A DNA stretch of 64,000 bases from Nissolia schottii. Taxonomy: Eukaryota; Streptophyta; Magnoliopsida; Fabales; Fabaceae. The notes below the pieces were generated by a model. That model was not told the DNA's origin, did not search any database, and was given only the letters and a program-made list of their open reading frames with translations. Position 1 is the first letter of the stretch. Every line of letters begins with the position of its first letter. The position numbers and the translations under genes were made by a program. The stretch lies in contig QANU01015964.1 of assembly GCA_003254905.1 (NCBI GenBank), positions 283,595 to 347,594 on the forward strand, in the 5' to 3' direction. Positions 36,513-48,326 of this stretch are shown here, one piece after another.

Positions 36513-36824
36513 ATGTCAGTTAGCAAGAGCAAGCATAAGTGCGTGGCCGTTGCTTTCTTTTTCATTTTTTTTTTAAGCGGTCATGTGAACTCTCAAACTG
36601 GCGACCCCATGAATGTGTCATTTTCTGCCATGGATGCATCTTTGCTTGCGGGTTTAACAGATGGTCCATTAAAAACGTTACTATCTCACACTCTGCGTAC
36701 ATGGTACAGGTACGAGAACTTGGACGCATTGCAATTAAGGCTGCTGTCGTTTTATGCTGCCGAGTGCCGGAAATTGGTAGCAATATGCATTCCGCAAACA
36801 ATACAAGAGATTGGCGGTTTGTAG
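36513..36824 (+). CDS. Possible small secreted protein, unrecognised
   Basis: A 103-codon frame starts MSVSKSKHKC, followed by a hydrophobic stretch (VAVAFFFIFFLSG) and a plausible signal-peptidase site near VNS-Q. The remaining residues show no Cys pattern or known domain. Open frames also exist in another plus frame and on the minus strand over the same bases, so coding is uncertain. It could equally be a decayed gene fragment. Confidence 0.25.
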   Translation: MSVSKSKHKCVAVAFFFIFFLSGHVNSQTGDPMNVSFSAMDASLLAGLTDGPLKTLLSHTLRTWYRYENLDALQLRLLSFYAAECRKLVAICIPQTIQEIGGL

Positions 36825-37678
36825 GCTTGTTCAGAGAACGATGATTATAGACTGGGTACTGTACACTAACCAACACTTTAATTTTGTTTTTCGCTTTTAG
36901 TAAAATATATCTTTATTATTAAATGCGTCTTATTGTTTGAAACTAGATTAAAATATACTTGTGGTGGAGCTTCTTAGCACTGGGGTGAAACGAAATAGTT
37001 TGAGTTTGAGTCATAAAATAGATAAAAAGTCTCTTACTAGTTTAGTACCAAAAAAAAAAAGTTAAAACATATTCAATGTGTTTAATTGAAAATTTTGTTT
37101 TATGAGTTTAATTATTATGTAGTGACAATATAATACGTTTTTATATTGTTATTTAATTAAATTTTTTTATGTAATTAAAAATAATTACTCTATTGCCCCA
37201 TTACTTAAAAAGTAGTGCATATAAAAATTATTTGATTAAATGATCCTATAAAAATTTTTTAAGGTAACAATTAAGCTTTTGTTTAATTTGGTACATAATT
37301 ACTATAATTCTCATTAACAACAATGAAAAATAATCAAATAAAGGCAAAACCTCAATCCAGTAGCAGTGCAGAAGTAGAACCATTAAATAATGGTACGAAA
37401 AGACATCCCAAAAAAATAAAAGAGACCAAGCCCTCATATCCTCCCAAATCTAGCCCACAGTATTGAGCCCACGCTAATGTAAAACCAGGGCCCATGAGCA
37501 CAGCCCATACTACCAATAGAATTTTATAGCCCATGCCATTACGTTTCTATCTATTCCCACAGTACTACTACTTTCGTCTCAAATTAATTGTGGGCATTAA
37601 CTTTTCTATGATTTATAACATAAATATTGCTCAAAAAATGGATTGAATACGAATTTTACAATCGCATGAGCCGAAAAA
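36825..37678. other. Intergenic region
   Basis: No gene seen. AT-rich sequence leading into the hairpin cluster at 37.68 kb. Confidence 0.45.
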
Positions 37679-37809
37679 CTGAAATTGTCGTAGTGTATGG
37701 CGATTTCAAGTATTGCGGGTGCTGAAATCATTACCCTATGGCAATTTCAGCATTTTTTTTTAAAAAAAAATGGTACTGAAATTGTTATGCCTTCTGACAA
37801 TTTTAGTAC
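37679..37809. repeat. Second cluster of three tgaaatcgcca-type hairpins
   Basis: Imperfect palindromes at 37679-37710 (ctgaaattgtcg / tggcgatttcaag), 37720-37752 (gctgaaatcatta / tggcaatttcagc) and 37774-37809 (actgaaattgtta / tgacaattttagt). As at 28.1 kb, the last two are separated by a spacer of T and A runs. The order, spacing and core motif match the cluster about 9.5 kb upstream. Confidence 0.8.
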
Positions 37810-38668
37810 TATCACTCATACAATTGTAAATCTTATATCATATACATATTACAGATATTTATTATATTTTGACGAATATACTTATAAAAAATTCATTAAT
37901 TATCCCTTTCAATTTTTTGATTCATTTATAAATTGCGTCTAAATATATTGATTTATGAATAAAATAAATGCGATAATTAATTTGAAAATGGAGAGAATAT
38001 TGATTATTTGCTTTTGATATTTCGTCTTCCCCGGTGCATCATTATTGGCAAATAAAAGCAATAGCTTAACACTAACAATACTATCAAACCCCATCACACA
38101 TTTTTTCCTATCCAAACCGCCCTTTGTCTTGCTCCTTAATTAGACGACTCTCATGGTTAATATATTTCATTTCCATTATTTTGTCACCTGAGCTTTGTGT
38201 ACATGAGATATAATAATACCTTGTATAAGTCAGAACCAATGACAAGTACACCAGCTCAACTGACATGGGCTCCGTCTAAATTAAAGGAGGCAAGCAATAT
38301 TGCGGTACCCGAATTCAAAAAAGAGCGGTGCTATTTAGACATTATGCATAATATAAAAATCATGTCTTTTATGGAGTTCACAATTATAATATTGACAAAT
38401 AATAATGTGATTGTAGATTTATGATGTATGTGAGAGTTAAAACTTGATGTCTACATCATACTTACTATCTAGATTGCATTTTTCTTCACAAAAACATTAA
38501 ACTATTCATCACTAAAAATTTTATGTCATACCTCTCAGATGCGTTCGAAGGTGAGTGTTGTTGTTTCATGATCAAAATGTAATAGTATTTTTCTATTTGG
38601 ATTGGAAGGCATGCTAGATTTCCAAGCAAATGGGTTTGTCACTTGTCGACATTATGCTCATATACATG
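37810..38668. other. AT-rich intergenic region
   Basis: Short open frames only (for example 38197-38424), none recognisable. Confidence 0.45.
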
Positions 38669-39248
38669 TGTTATGGGCTAAAAATTAGGAGTCCGATGAG
38701 CTCTAACTCTTTGAGGGAGAGAAACTCACATCCCCTAAAAAGCTCCAAGAGCCCCCGCACATTGAGTAGAAGATACTCTCCCCACCTGGTCACACCGACC
38801 CAAATGAGAGAGCTTCACGGCACTTAGAGAAGGAGAAGGTCGCAAGCCTAAGACTCCGGGTTCGGTCCAGCCCAACCAAACTAAAAGGAGATAGTCGCGA
38901 CTTCTCCTCCTAGATAAGAGAGAAAAGATAAGCTGGGGAGCAATTAGGCGAACTTCCCTCACTTTATCTCTATTTTAGCATTTTAGCTCATCTGTAAAAG
39001 CACATGACCTCAGGTCGCCAGGTATCACTTATTTCCTTCCTAGAGAATTCACGCAACACTTGTGTTTACTTGAGCGTCGGAGTGTCTTTGCAGGGACACC
39101 CCGTTACCGCACTCTCTCTAAGAGAAACCCGCTTGGAGCTTCTGTCTAAGCATTCGAGCTTCCGTCAAGGCGTCTTCCTCATCCTCTACTCGTGTTCAGG
39201 TAACTTCGTTCCCTATACGAATTACTCGCGAACAACATGTGATTGACA
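38669..39248 (+). mobile_element. Probable isolated LTR of a gypsy-type element
   Basis: A roughly 580-bp segment begins tgttatgggc and ends gtgattgaca (TG...CA). It is clearly more GC-rich than its flanks. It carries the segment ttgagcgtcggagtgtcttt, which recurs in plant Ty3/gypsy LTRs near their R/U5 part. No coding region or second copy was seen. Ends and family are uncertain. Confidence 0.45.
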
Positions 39249-39521
39249 GTAGTTTAGTTATTATAGTTGAATAGGGTGCCCGTTGCGCCTCTTATATTTG
39301 ATTTATTGCAACTCTGTGATTATTTTTATTTTATGTTGGGTGTTAGAGCCGTACGTTGACCTAAACTTTTGCCTTAGTTCTTAGGCCCATTAACAATAAA
39401 TACTTAAACCATTGGTGAGAAAAGAAAATGAGAAGTAAGAAAATGAAGAGAAGTAAAAATGAAAAAAAAAGATATTTTATATTTGTATGTTTGGATGAAG
39501 AGAAAATAAGAATAAAGAAAA

Positions 39522-39557
<36 letters not shown>

Positions 39558-39827
39558 TTATTGTTAGTCGTGTTTAACGTTTAACCAATTTTTATTAAAA
39601 ATTATGTCAAAAAATAATCTTTTAAGTTTTACAACTGTGTGTTCCTTATAAAACACTATTATATTCTTTTATTAAGTATATAATTTATTTTTACATTTTT
39701 ATATTATCTTATACAGTTATATTTGCATGTTACCTCCGTTTTTAACAATTTTCTTTATCAGAAGGACATAATTGTCTTTTAACAGCTTTCTTCCTTCAGG
39801 TCATGTATAAAAAAAAAATTGATCGAT
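39249..39827. other. Intergenic region with (TA)n microsatellite
   Basis: TA run at 39523-39555. Nothing else is recognised. Confidence 0.6.
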
Positions 39828-40006
39828 AACGGAGAAATAACAATTATCTGAGTTGTTTTGTTTTTATTACAAGGCGGAGCCTATTTATAGGCTGAAAATT
39901 CAACGACTAAAAATAAATTACAATTAATTTAAAATATTATAATTAAATCAAATCAAATCAAACATAATCTATATCAAATCAAATATAATATATATTATTC
40001 TTAACA
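39828..40006 (-). mobile_element. Truncated LTR, inverted relative of the 33.5-kb solo LTR
   Basis: The reverse complement begins tgttaagaataat and shares the TATA-like box (cctataaatagg) and the preceding agtcgttgaattttcag with the LTR at 33525-33759. The far end is lost. It lies directly against the first copy of a 190-bp direct repeat. Confidence 0.55.
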
Positions 40007-40682
40007 TAAATTATTAGTATTGAACTGTCAAAAAAAGTTGAATGGATCGAAGTCTTTATATTGCATTGATCATAAGACCACTCCTTATTTACGTGGTCTT
40101 CTTTGAGAGCCAAGAAAGATTTGATTTTAGAAACATTTTATCTCTCAACTTGCTACATTTGCCTGTATGAAAAATTGGAAAAAAATCATATAAACGTGGT
40201 TGTCGAGTTGAAGATCCATTGCACCACCCATGAGATTTTGTCACAAATTAAGTCTCAACTAGAGCCACCGTTGCATCTGGAGGCCATTCTAATGCTATAG
40301 ACCTGTTGGGATTCATGATTTTGCAGTAGACCAATGGAGGAAAGAGACATGTATTAAGTGAGGGGTTGCGCACAAGACAAAAAGGAAACACAGAGACGAC
40401 TGAGAATTGAACGGTGTTCCAATGTGCTAGGAGTGATGAGGGAACCCCAGTAACGGTTAGAGTTTTTCTCTGGTAGTTTTTCTTTTCATTTTAAATTATT
40501 AGTATTGAACTCTCAAAAAAAGTTGAATGGATCGAAGTCTTTATATTGCATTGATCATAAGGTCACTCCTTATTTACGTGGTCAGTGGTCTTCTTTGAGG
40601 GCCGAGAAGGATTTGATTTTAGAAACATTTTATCTCTCAACTTGCTACAAATAAAATTGGAAAAAAATCATACAAACGTGGT
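40007..40682. repeat. Direct repeat pair (about 190 bp, 485 bp apart)
   Basis: Copy 1 at 40007-40200 and copy 2 at 40492-40682 share about 90 percent identity by eye, from taaattattagtattgaact through to aaacgtggt. The 290 bp between them read as possible gene remnant (an open frame covers 40103-40300), but no family is recognised. The repeats lack TG...CA ends and a primer-binding site, so they are not LTRs. Confidence 0.75.
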
Positions 40683-41899
40683 ACTGAGTAGTTACTTTTT
40701 TTGTTAGTGTTTTTGTGATTAAATTGAAAAACGTGTTCCAGCAAGTTACATTGATCGAAATAATAATTGTAAACACTTTTTGTTTCTTAAAATAAGAAAA
40801 ATGGTGTAATTTTTGTTCTATCTATAATTATATTATGAAATAAAGAAAAATAATATGCGTATAGATTTGGTATCGGACACTATCTATTTATATTCCATCA
40901 ATTATTTGATGAGATCCTAATGTACTCATATTGTTTTTTTCAATTACGTTTTCTCTTATACTTTGTTATAATTAATTATATCATTATTATTTTATAATGA
41001 GATAAAATAACAAGTTAATTGTAATGCATAGATTTTTTATTTATATTAATATCTAATTAGATAATTTTGCCCTCCCTCTGTCCAATAATACATATCAATT
41101 TTGATAAATACACAACATATTAATAAATTAATTAATTGACACATATTAAAAAAAATGTTAAATGTTTAGACTAAATTACTATTTAATAAGTGTTATGAAA
41201 AATTGTAATCTAATTAATATAATAATCGAGAGCTCGTAATAAATAGAGATATAGTTAAAAAGATAATAATTAATATTTTTTTAATTTAATTAAATAATAA
41301 TTAATTTTAAATAAAATTTTGAATAAAAAATAACATGTAAAATTAAACGGAAAGTATATATTATATAATTTTTCAATTAAAGAGTAAGAAAAACAATTAG
41401 TTTTAATTATGTGCAAGATTTGATTAAGTAAAAAAGTTATGTACATAGCCATTAAACACCGAATTAGAAACAATGACAAGATTGTGATTGGCTTAGATGG
41501 GTATGAGTTGGATCAATGACTTGCTAGCGCGACGTAGACAACATATATGGGAAACTAAGTTTAATATTTCCTTTTGATACTTCCAAGTATAAGACGTTAA
41601 AAATGTATCCTGACTATAATTTGATTCCTTTCCAAGCGCTGTTACCGTCTACCGTCCTAGCTACCCTTAAAAAGCTGTTTTCTCATTGTCCTTCTTTACG
41701 AGCATAAGATATTTTCACTCTCTCCCTCTCTCTCTTCTTTCTCTCTCTATTTTCTTCCCTGTTTTCTTCGCTTCCCTCTCAACGCATACAGCAAAGCGCA
41801 GCACAAAACAAAGACACCAAGCCAATAACAAACAATTTATTAATTGATTGTTAGTCCCCGAAATTTCCATTCTATCTTTTCATTTATTTTTTGGGGGGA
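40683..41899. other. Intergenic region and promoter side of the IPUT1-like gene
   Basis: AT-rich to about 41.6 kb, then CT-rich (ctctctccctctctctcttc near 41.72 kb), which is typical of plant 5' untranslated leaders. No separate gene is seen. Confidence 0.5.
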
Positions 41900-44800
41900 A
41901 TGGTGATGGAAGCTCGCAATGCGGGTTTCCCGAGATGGGTGATGCTGCTGTCGTTTTGGGTGTGGTTCTTGTTGTTGTTGTCCGCCGCTGCGCCCTGCCA
42001 CGGAACGACGTCGTCGTCCTCCTCCTCTATTACTATTAAGCAGCAGCACAGCAACGCGTACGCGACGATGATGTACGTGGGGACACCGAGGGACTACGAG
42101 TTCTACGTGGCAGTGCGCGTGCTCCTCAAATCCCTCTCCGCGCTTCGGGTTGAAGCCGATCTCGTCGTCATTGCTTCCGTCGACGTGCCTCTTCGGTGGA
42201 TTCGAGCTTTGTGAGTATCTTCTCTTGTACACCTTCTTTTTCCTCTTTTTATTTTTATTTATTTTTTAAAGTATAAATACTTGTATTTTATTTTTGTTAT
42301 TTTGTGTTTTCGATTTTCTCTGCTTGCTCCTCTGTTTGCGGCGGAGATTTTTTATTTTAGGCTTCAGTTTTATGACATTTAACCTCAAATTCCGTCTATT
42401 TGTCAGAACTCGGAGGGAGGGTTATAGATATTTATGAAAAGCAAGAGAAAAAAAAAAGTTTTGAAAAATAGGGATTACAAGGGGATAAGGGGAGCGTTTG
42501 GCTTTCGAGTCACAACGCACCAAGTGAGGTTAGGCCATGCGAGGGTTGAAATTCCAGATAAAGCCTTTTCTGCTTAATTATCAATATTAACAAGTAGTAT
42601 TAAGTAATTCTCAATTATTATTATTATTTTAATTTTGTATCGTTTCAATTCGTTTGTGGTGCCAGCAAAATACTAGTGACTAGTGTTATTCCATGGGATA
42701 TGCTAACACTTGATTTGACTACTACTACTACTGCAACTTCTAGTCTTGCATAGTCGCATTCGATTTAAATAAAGCGTCATTGTCACAGGGGTCAATGAAT
42801 AAGAAATCCATGGCCGGGGGTTTTGGGCGGTGCAATTTCATGTCATTCAATTTTTAAGAATCAACAATTTGTCATTTCGGTATACTTGTTAGTAAATTAA
42901 TTAATTAGGTTAATCAAATTAATTATATATTTAGGAATACGTGGAGGAGGCATATGTAAAGGAGAAGCGCTTTGCCAAATCTAGTTAGCAGCGTTTTTGT
43001 CTTATCTGATTTTTCGCAACCTTCCCAGAAGAGTTAGGTGGGTGAATGAATCGGGTAAACACCCTTTGACTTGATAGTATTTGTCACACCCACACCAAGT
43101 GGCCAGAGCACCGCTTATACTCTTCCACCTGCGAAGTTTATCACTAAACTAGTCAGAGCAATTAGTCTTTTACTCTTTAGTCACTCGGGCTGAACTACAT
43201 GCAACTTTTCAAAATTTCATAAATTACCCATGGTTTTTTCAAAATTGCACTTTAGCCTCTCGTTGTACTCTTATTCTAGTTGCACCCCCCAAAATGAAAA
43301 GATTCAACGAAATTAGTGTTCTTAGCATCACCGTGGGTATGCTATGCAGGAAAATTATTTCTTGGATACAAGTCTAAAACTATTAATTTGGGTACTTACA
43401 TAATAAAAGTGAGTTTCATTTAGTGAGAATTAAAAATATTTGGACAAATACACAATAAAAATAGTAAGACTCACTTCTATTGTGTGTGTACACCCAAATT
43501 TGAGTGTTAAACTTGTGTAAAAAAAAGTTCTCATTGTGCATTGAATGAAATCTCAAATGGCTGTAAGTGGTAGATCCTCTAGCTTAGAGAGATTGAAATG
43601 TCATTCATTATATAGTTGCTACATATCTAACATGTCATTTTTATAAAAAGATATAATATAAAATCATTAAAATTATTTTCTTCCACAAGCTTAAGTTTTT
43701 GGGGGAGATAAATCTTAAAATGGTATCAAAGTCTATCTTAAGATCGTCAATAGACCCACCCGCAGATGTCTAATCATGCAAACTCCATACTCCACACTCT
43801 TGATGTTTAATCTTAGGTGTGAGGGAGGGTGTTAGAGTCTCAAATTGCTTAGAGATAAAACTTAGATAACTTTTATAATATCAAGGCAACCCTTGCCAAT
43901 TGAGCTAACTTTTAGGGTTAAATTATGTCATTGATCACATTTAAAAAATTTATCCATGCTGCAAGTCAAAAGAATTATTAAAATTGTCATCTCCCACTTA
44001 CGCTTTTGGAAAAGATAAAGATAGTTGTTTCAAGAATTTTAGCGCCACCCAATAATTTAACTTGGTGAGATTATAGCACGTGCTTTTAGAAGTTCTGTCG
44101 GTTCACTTGCAGGACATGCATTTATTATGAGTTGGGAGAATTTAATGAAATTGTGGATGTTGTTTTTATGGGATGGTATCATTAGTGAGGAAGATGGTGC
44201 GAAAGTGGTAAAGGTGGAAAACATGGACAACCCCTACAAGCACCAAGATAACTTCGACAAGAGGTTCAAGCTATCGCTGAACAAGCTCTACGCGTGGAGC
44301 CTTGTTGACTACGATAGGGTGGTCATGCTCGACGCTGACAACCTCTTCCTTCAGAAAACCGATGAGTTGTTCCAATGTGGTCAATTTTGTGCCGTCTTTA
44401 TCAACCCTTGCGTCTTCCACACTGGCCTCTTCGTCTTGCAGGTAACTATTTTTGCCCAACAGGGTAAAAATGTCATTGTCTACTGAAGTTCAATATTGTA
44501 TCACCCAACTTCATATTTGTTTTTTAAAATTACTTTTAACTTTGTTCAATTGATTGTGAACTTTCACCTTTGGGGATGGGAAAAATAATGACCAACTTCC
44601 TCCTATGGGTAAAAACTATTTTAGGCAAAAACTACTATCGAGTTTCTTGTATTGTATCTATTTCAACCGTTTTTTTTCTCAAATGGAACAATGGCATGTG
44701 AAGATTTTTCTTGGGACAAGTAACTTGAAAATTAAGAGTACATTATTCTCAAGAAAAATAATCCTTCTGTCTTTCTTTAATTTGATAATTGAACAAAATA

Positions 44801-46309
44801 AATATAATAAACTTGATCTTAATTTTTTTCCTTTATTTTATTTTTATTTTGCTAGCCAAAATACTTCCAATTAACACTAATAACAACATTGAATTTTTTG
44901 GGAAAAAAGGTTTATGTTGAATTTTGATCATTGTAGTTGATCTCTGTGTCCAATGGGATCTAATAATTTGATATTGGCAGCCATCAAATGTTGTGTTCAA
45001 TGACATGGTTCGTGAATTAGAGAATGGGAGGGAAAATCCAGATGGTGCAGACCAAGGTTTTATAGCTAGCTACTTCCCTGAGTTGCTTGATAAGCCAATG
45101 TTTCATCCAACTCCAAATGGCACCAAGCTTGATGGAACATATAGGCTTCCTTTAGGTTACCAGATGGATGCCTCTTACTATTGTAAGTAAATTACAAAAG
45201 AAAAAAAAATATAGTTAATTATATCAATCTACACTTTTTAGTGGCTCTCAAGTTTATGCTAATTAATATCCTTCCTGGATTAATCAGATCTTAAACTTCG
45301 CTGGAGCATACCCTGTGGACCAAACAGTGTGATCACATTCCCAGGGGCACCATGGTTGAAGCCATGGTATTGGTGGTCGTGGCCTGTCCTTCCACTAGGT
45401 ATCCAATGGCATGAACAACGTCGTCAAACCTTAGGGTAACTCCAAAGTTTATGTAGTCATTTTTTGTGTACATCCTCTATTTATATTCTGTTGGAAAATA
45501 GCGAAGGTGGTCTATGATTTTGAAAACACATGATTTCATAATTTATCTTTGAAAAAATTGATAAATGAAAGACTGGTTGAACTCAAGTGCAGAGTCGTAT
45601 CAGAAACTTGTTACTTAGAGAAATTGGTTGCATGGATAGCTTATTAGGTAACAGGATAAGATAAACCTAAAAATTGTTATCCTTTACTTTATCATATGCA
45701 TACTCAAGTAGCATAATGTCACTAATTCGTGTAAAGCTATTGTGAAAATTGAGCTACTATTGTTGCAGGTATGGTGCAGAGATGGCTGTGGTACTTATCC
45801 AAGCTGCAATATATGTGGGAATAATAGCAATGACGCGTTTGGCGAGGCCAAGTCTCTCGAAGCTCTGTTACAGGCGCTCCGACAAGAGCATCAGCCTGGT
45901 GCAGAACAGCCTCAAACTAGTAGCCTTGTGGTGCATCCTCGCCGCATACACAACGCCTTTCTTCATCATCCCCCGAACGGTCCACCCTCTACTAGGGTGG
46001 ACCCTGTATTTGCTCGGCGCCTTTGCACTCTGCTCGATTGTAACCAACGCCTTCCTGCTTCCAATGTTGCCGGTTTTGATGCCCTGGCTTGGGATTCTTG
46101 GGACCCTGTTGGTCATGGCATTTCCTTGGTACCCTGATGGGGTAGTTAGAGCCCTGTCTGTGTTTGTTTATGCCTTCTGTTGTGCACCATTTTTGTGGGT
46201 GTCTATGGTGAGGATAATGGCTGGTCTTCAGCAATCACTAGATAGGGAAGCTTTTCTTCCAAGATTGGGAGAATCTTCACCCCCTTCTTGGTTTAACAAG
46301 TTATATTGA
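41900..46309 (+). CDS. IPUT1: Inositol phosphorylceramide glucuronosyltransferase (IPUT1/PGSIP6-like, GT8)
   Basis: Five exons join in frame to 485 residues: 41900-42210, 44186-44441, 44981-45182, 45288-45435 and 45769-46309, with TGA after FNKLY. A hydrophobic N-terminal segment (about residues 13-33) looks like a signal anchor. The GT8 region includes the metal-binding Asp-Ala-Asp at 153-155 (VVMLDADN) and the HTGLFVLQ segment at 182-189. Several C-terminal membrane segments follow (about 310-450), with LARPSLSKLCYRRSD before them, as in Arabidopsis IPUT1 (At5g18480). That enzyme adds glucuronic acid to inositol phosphorylceramide in the Golgi, the first sugar of plant GIPC sphingolipids. 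The 5' part of exon 2 reads FEEDG, one residue shorter than the family pattern, so the exact acceptor near 44185 could be a base or more off. Intron 1 (1.98 kb) carries a TRIM-like remnant. Confidence 0.92.
43548..43925 (+). mobile_element. TRIM-like LTR remnant in intron 1 of the IPUT1-like gene
   Basis: The sequence shows a primer-binding-like tggtatcaaagtct (about 43714), a purine tract gtgagggaggg, then tgttagagtctcaaattgcttagagata, which resembles the start of plant TRIM LTRs (tgttagagtcccacat...). The left LTR is degraded. It is short and non-coding. Confidence 0.4.
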
Positions 46310-48326
46310 GTTGTATCCAATTGGGGGCATATGTATGGTACAAGGCTTACATTAGAAAATTAAGGACCTTGTTGACAAGCTCAACGAAAAGAAAATCCCG
46401 GGGGGGGGGGGGGGGGGGNNNNNNNNNNNNNNNNNNNNNNNNNNNNNNNNNNNNNNNNNNNNNNNNNNNNNNNNNNNNNNNNNNNNNNNNNNNNNNNNNN
46501 NNNNNNNNNNNNNNNNNNNNNNNNNNNNNNNNNNNNNNNNNTCTTGTATATTTGTCATAGAATTAAACAGGATATTCTTCGCTGCCATCTGATTAAAACA
46601 AAGCCTTTAGAAATTAGATTCTGTAAAATCTAACTACCATGTGGAGCGAGCATCTTCCGTTTAACCCAATTCTTAGTCTGCTGCTCATGCCTTGACTGTT
46701 CCATGATCTTCTTTTTTTTTTCTGCTTTCTTCTTTTTTTTTTTTTTGCCTGCTATGTACAAGAAACACATTGACTTCAATAGAGTAGGTTGTAGGTTTAT
46801 TAAAATCACAACACAGATTATTTTTTAATTTAATTCCGGCAAAGTGTTCAGCTCAGTTCTTCAATTTACACATGAATAATGCTTAATGTTTGTTTAGTAA
46901 GCCCATCTGGATTGGATTTTTCGGCCTTCATTGTTTGGATTGAATCAAACGCAAGATGCTCGCTCCCGCGGGCTGATATAAGGTTCGAACCTAGCCCAAA
47001 AGAAACAATCATGTAGGCCCCAGTCAATGCTTAAATGGGAAACTCCAATGCGAATTCCACTTTGTAAATGGGCTTATATAAGACGGATTTATTGGCTGGG
47101 GGCTGATGCTATGTGAGGGAGTCCATTAGAAGTTTAGCCCTTGGTAGCTTTGTTGATCACCCCACTCGGCCCACTTAAGGAACTGAGTTTTTGCCTTCCT
47201 CAACCAATCCTCAAGGTCAAGGATGTTTAATGAGACCTGCCCCGGTGTGGGACCCTTCTAAAAGCAACCGCAACACCACCGGACCATAGGTACCCTGCCT
47301 AGGATCTGCTTGGTGGCACCATTACTAACACTAGCCCCAGCTCTTGGGTTGAACTCATTTGTAATATTTCTATCTTATTTGAAGTTGGGCATAGTATCAC
47401 CGTCTTTGGACAAAAAAAACTAAATAATGTAGAGAAATACTTAAATGTTCATAAAATATATTTAATATGTATTTCATGAATATTATTAATCATTAATTTA
47501 AATTTAGAGGGTAATGCGAAGTATTATCTTTTTTTTATTAAAAAAAAATCATTCATAAGGCCGTAACACACGTATTTGAGCATCATTTAACATGAGATAA
47601 CATTTAACCATTTACGTCAAACGCCAATAATCGTTCGTTTTTTGCTTTTTGTTCGGCCATAATCATTATTGATGTCTTGTTTAGAAGTTTGGGTAATATT
47701 TGTATGATGCCCCTTCCAATGAAAAATTGAAATTACGAGGCAAGACGGGGTTCGGGTCCCAACGTTCAAAAATTATATGGGCCCCCAGACATGAAAACAA
47801 TTTGAGGGGAGGTGGGGCCAACTTTTGTCTGGGCCAATAAAGATGAAGAAAAGGCTTGTTCATCTGGTAGCATAATACAAAAGTAGTATTTAATCCATGC
47901 CGGGACCATCAAATGTCATGTCACTGATGTTCATAACTTCACATGAAGCCCCCTCTTTATTTATTTATATTTTATTTTCTTCTAAAATGACCGTTTGAGG
48001 CACAACGTATGCCATTGCCATACAATAGCGGTGAATCAGTGGACATGGATTGCGAAGATAAGATACCCATATTAAGAAAACTTGAAATGGACAAAATGAA
48101 TCCTTAGATTGGATCGCATTATTATCTCGATCATAATAAGATATTATTTGAAACATTCGTCAACATTCCTGGAGATGGATTGTGGCTATATAAATATGTG
48201 CACATTGTTCTATAGTTTACAAATTTATTATCAGCAATCCTGGTTACAACAAATTGGCCAATGTGTGTGTATATATGTATATATATATATGTATGTATGT
48301 AGGTAAGTTGGAAGTGAGAAAGTTAA
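46310..48326. other. Intergenic region with assembly gap and poly-G run
   Basis: A run of at least 18 G (46400-46418) leads into about 123 N (46419-46541). A T-rich stretch follows at about 46.71-46.75 kb. A more GC-rich 46.9-47.35 kb segment containing ggttcgaacc and cagacctgccccggtgtgg is probably repeat-derived, but no family was assigned. The remainder is AT-rich. Confidence 0.5.
46400..46541. other. Poly-G run and N gap
   Basis: A homopolymer of G directly precedes the N tract. It is likely a sequencing or assembly artefact, so the sequence immediately downstream of the IPUT1-like stop codon is not reliable. Confidence 0.9.

Noticed and set aside
40007-40682. Direct repeats as LTRs of a small element
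   Set aside because: No TG...CA ends, no primer-binding site and no purine tract next to them.
41840-42232. Minus-strand frame opposite IPUT1 exon 1
   Set aside because: Antisense shadow of a GC-rich exon; the plus strand encodes the conserved protein.
46930-47010. tRNA gene or SINE with a box-B-like ggttcgaacc
   Set aside because: No matching box A at proper spacing and no cloverleaf could be drawn.
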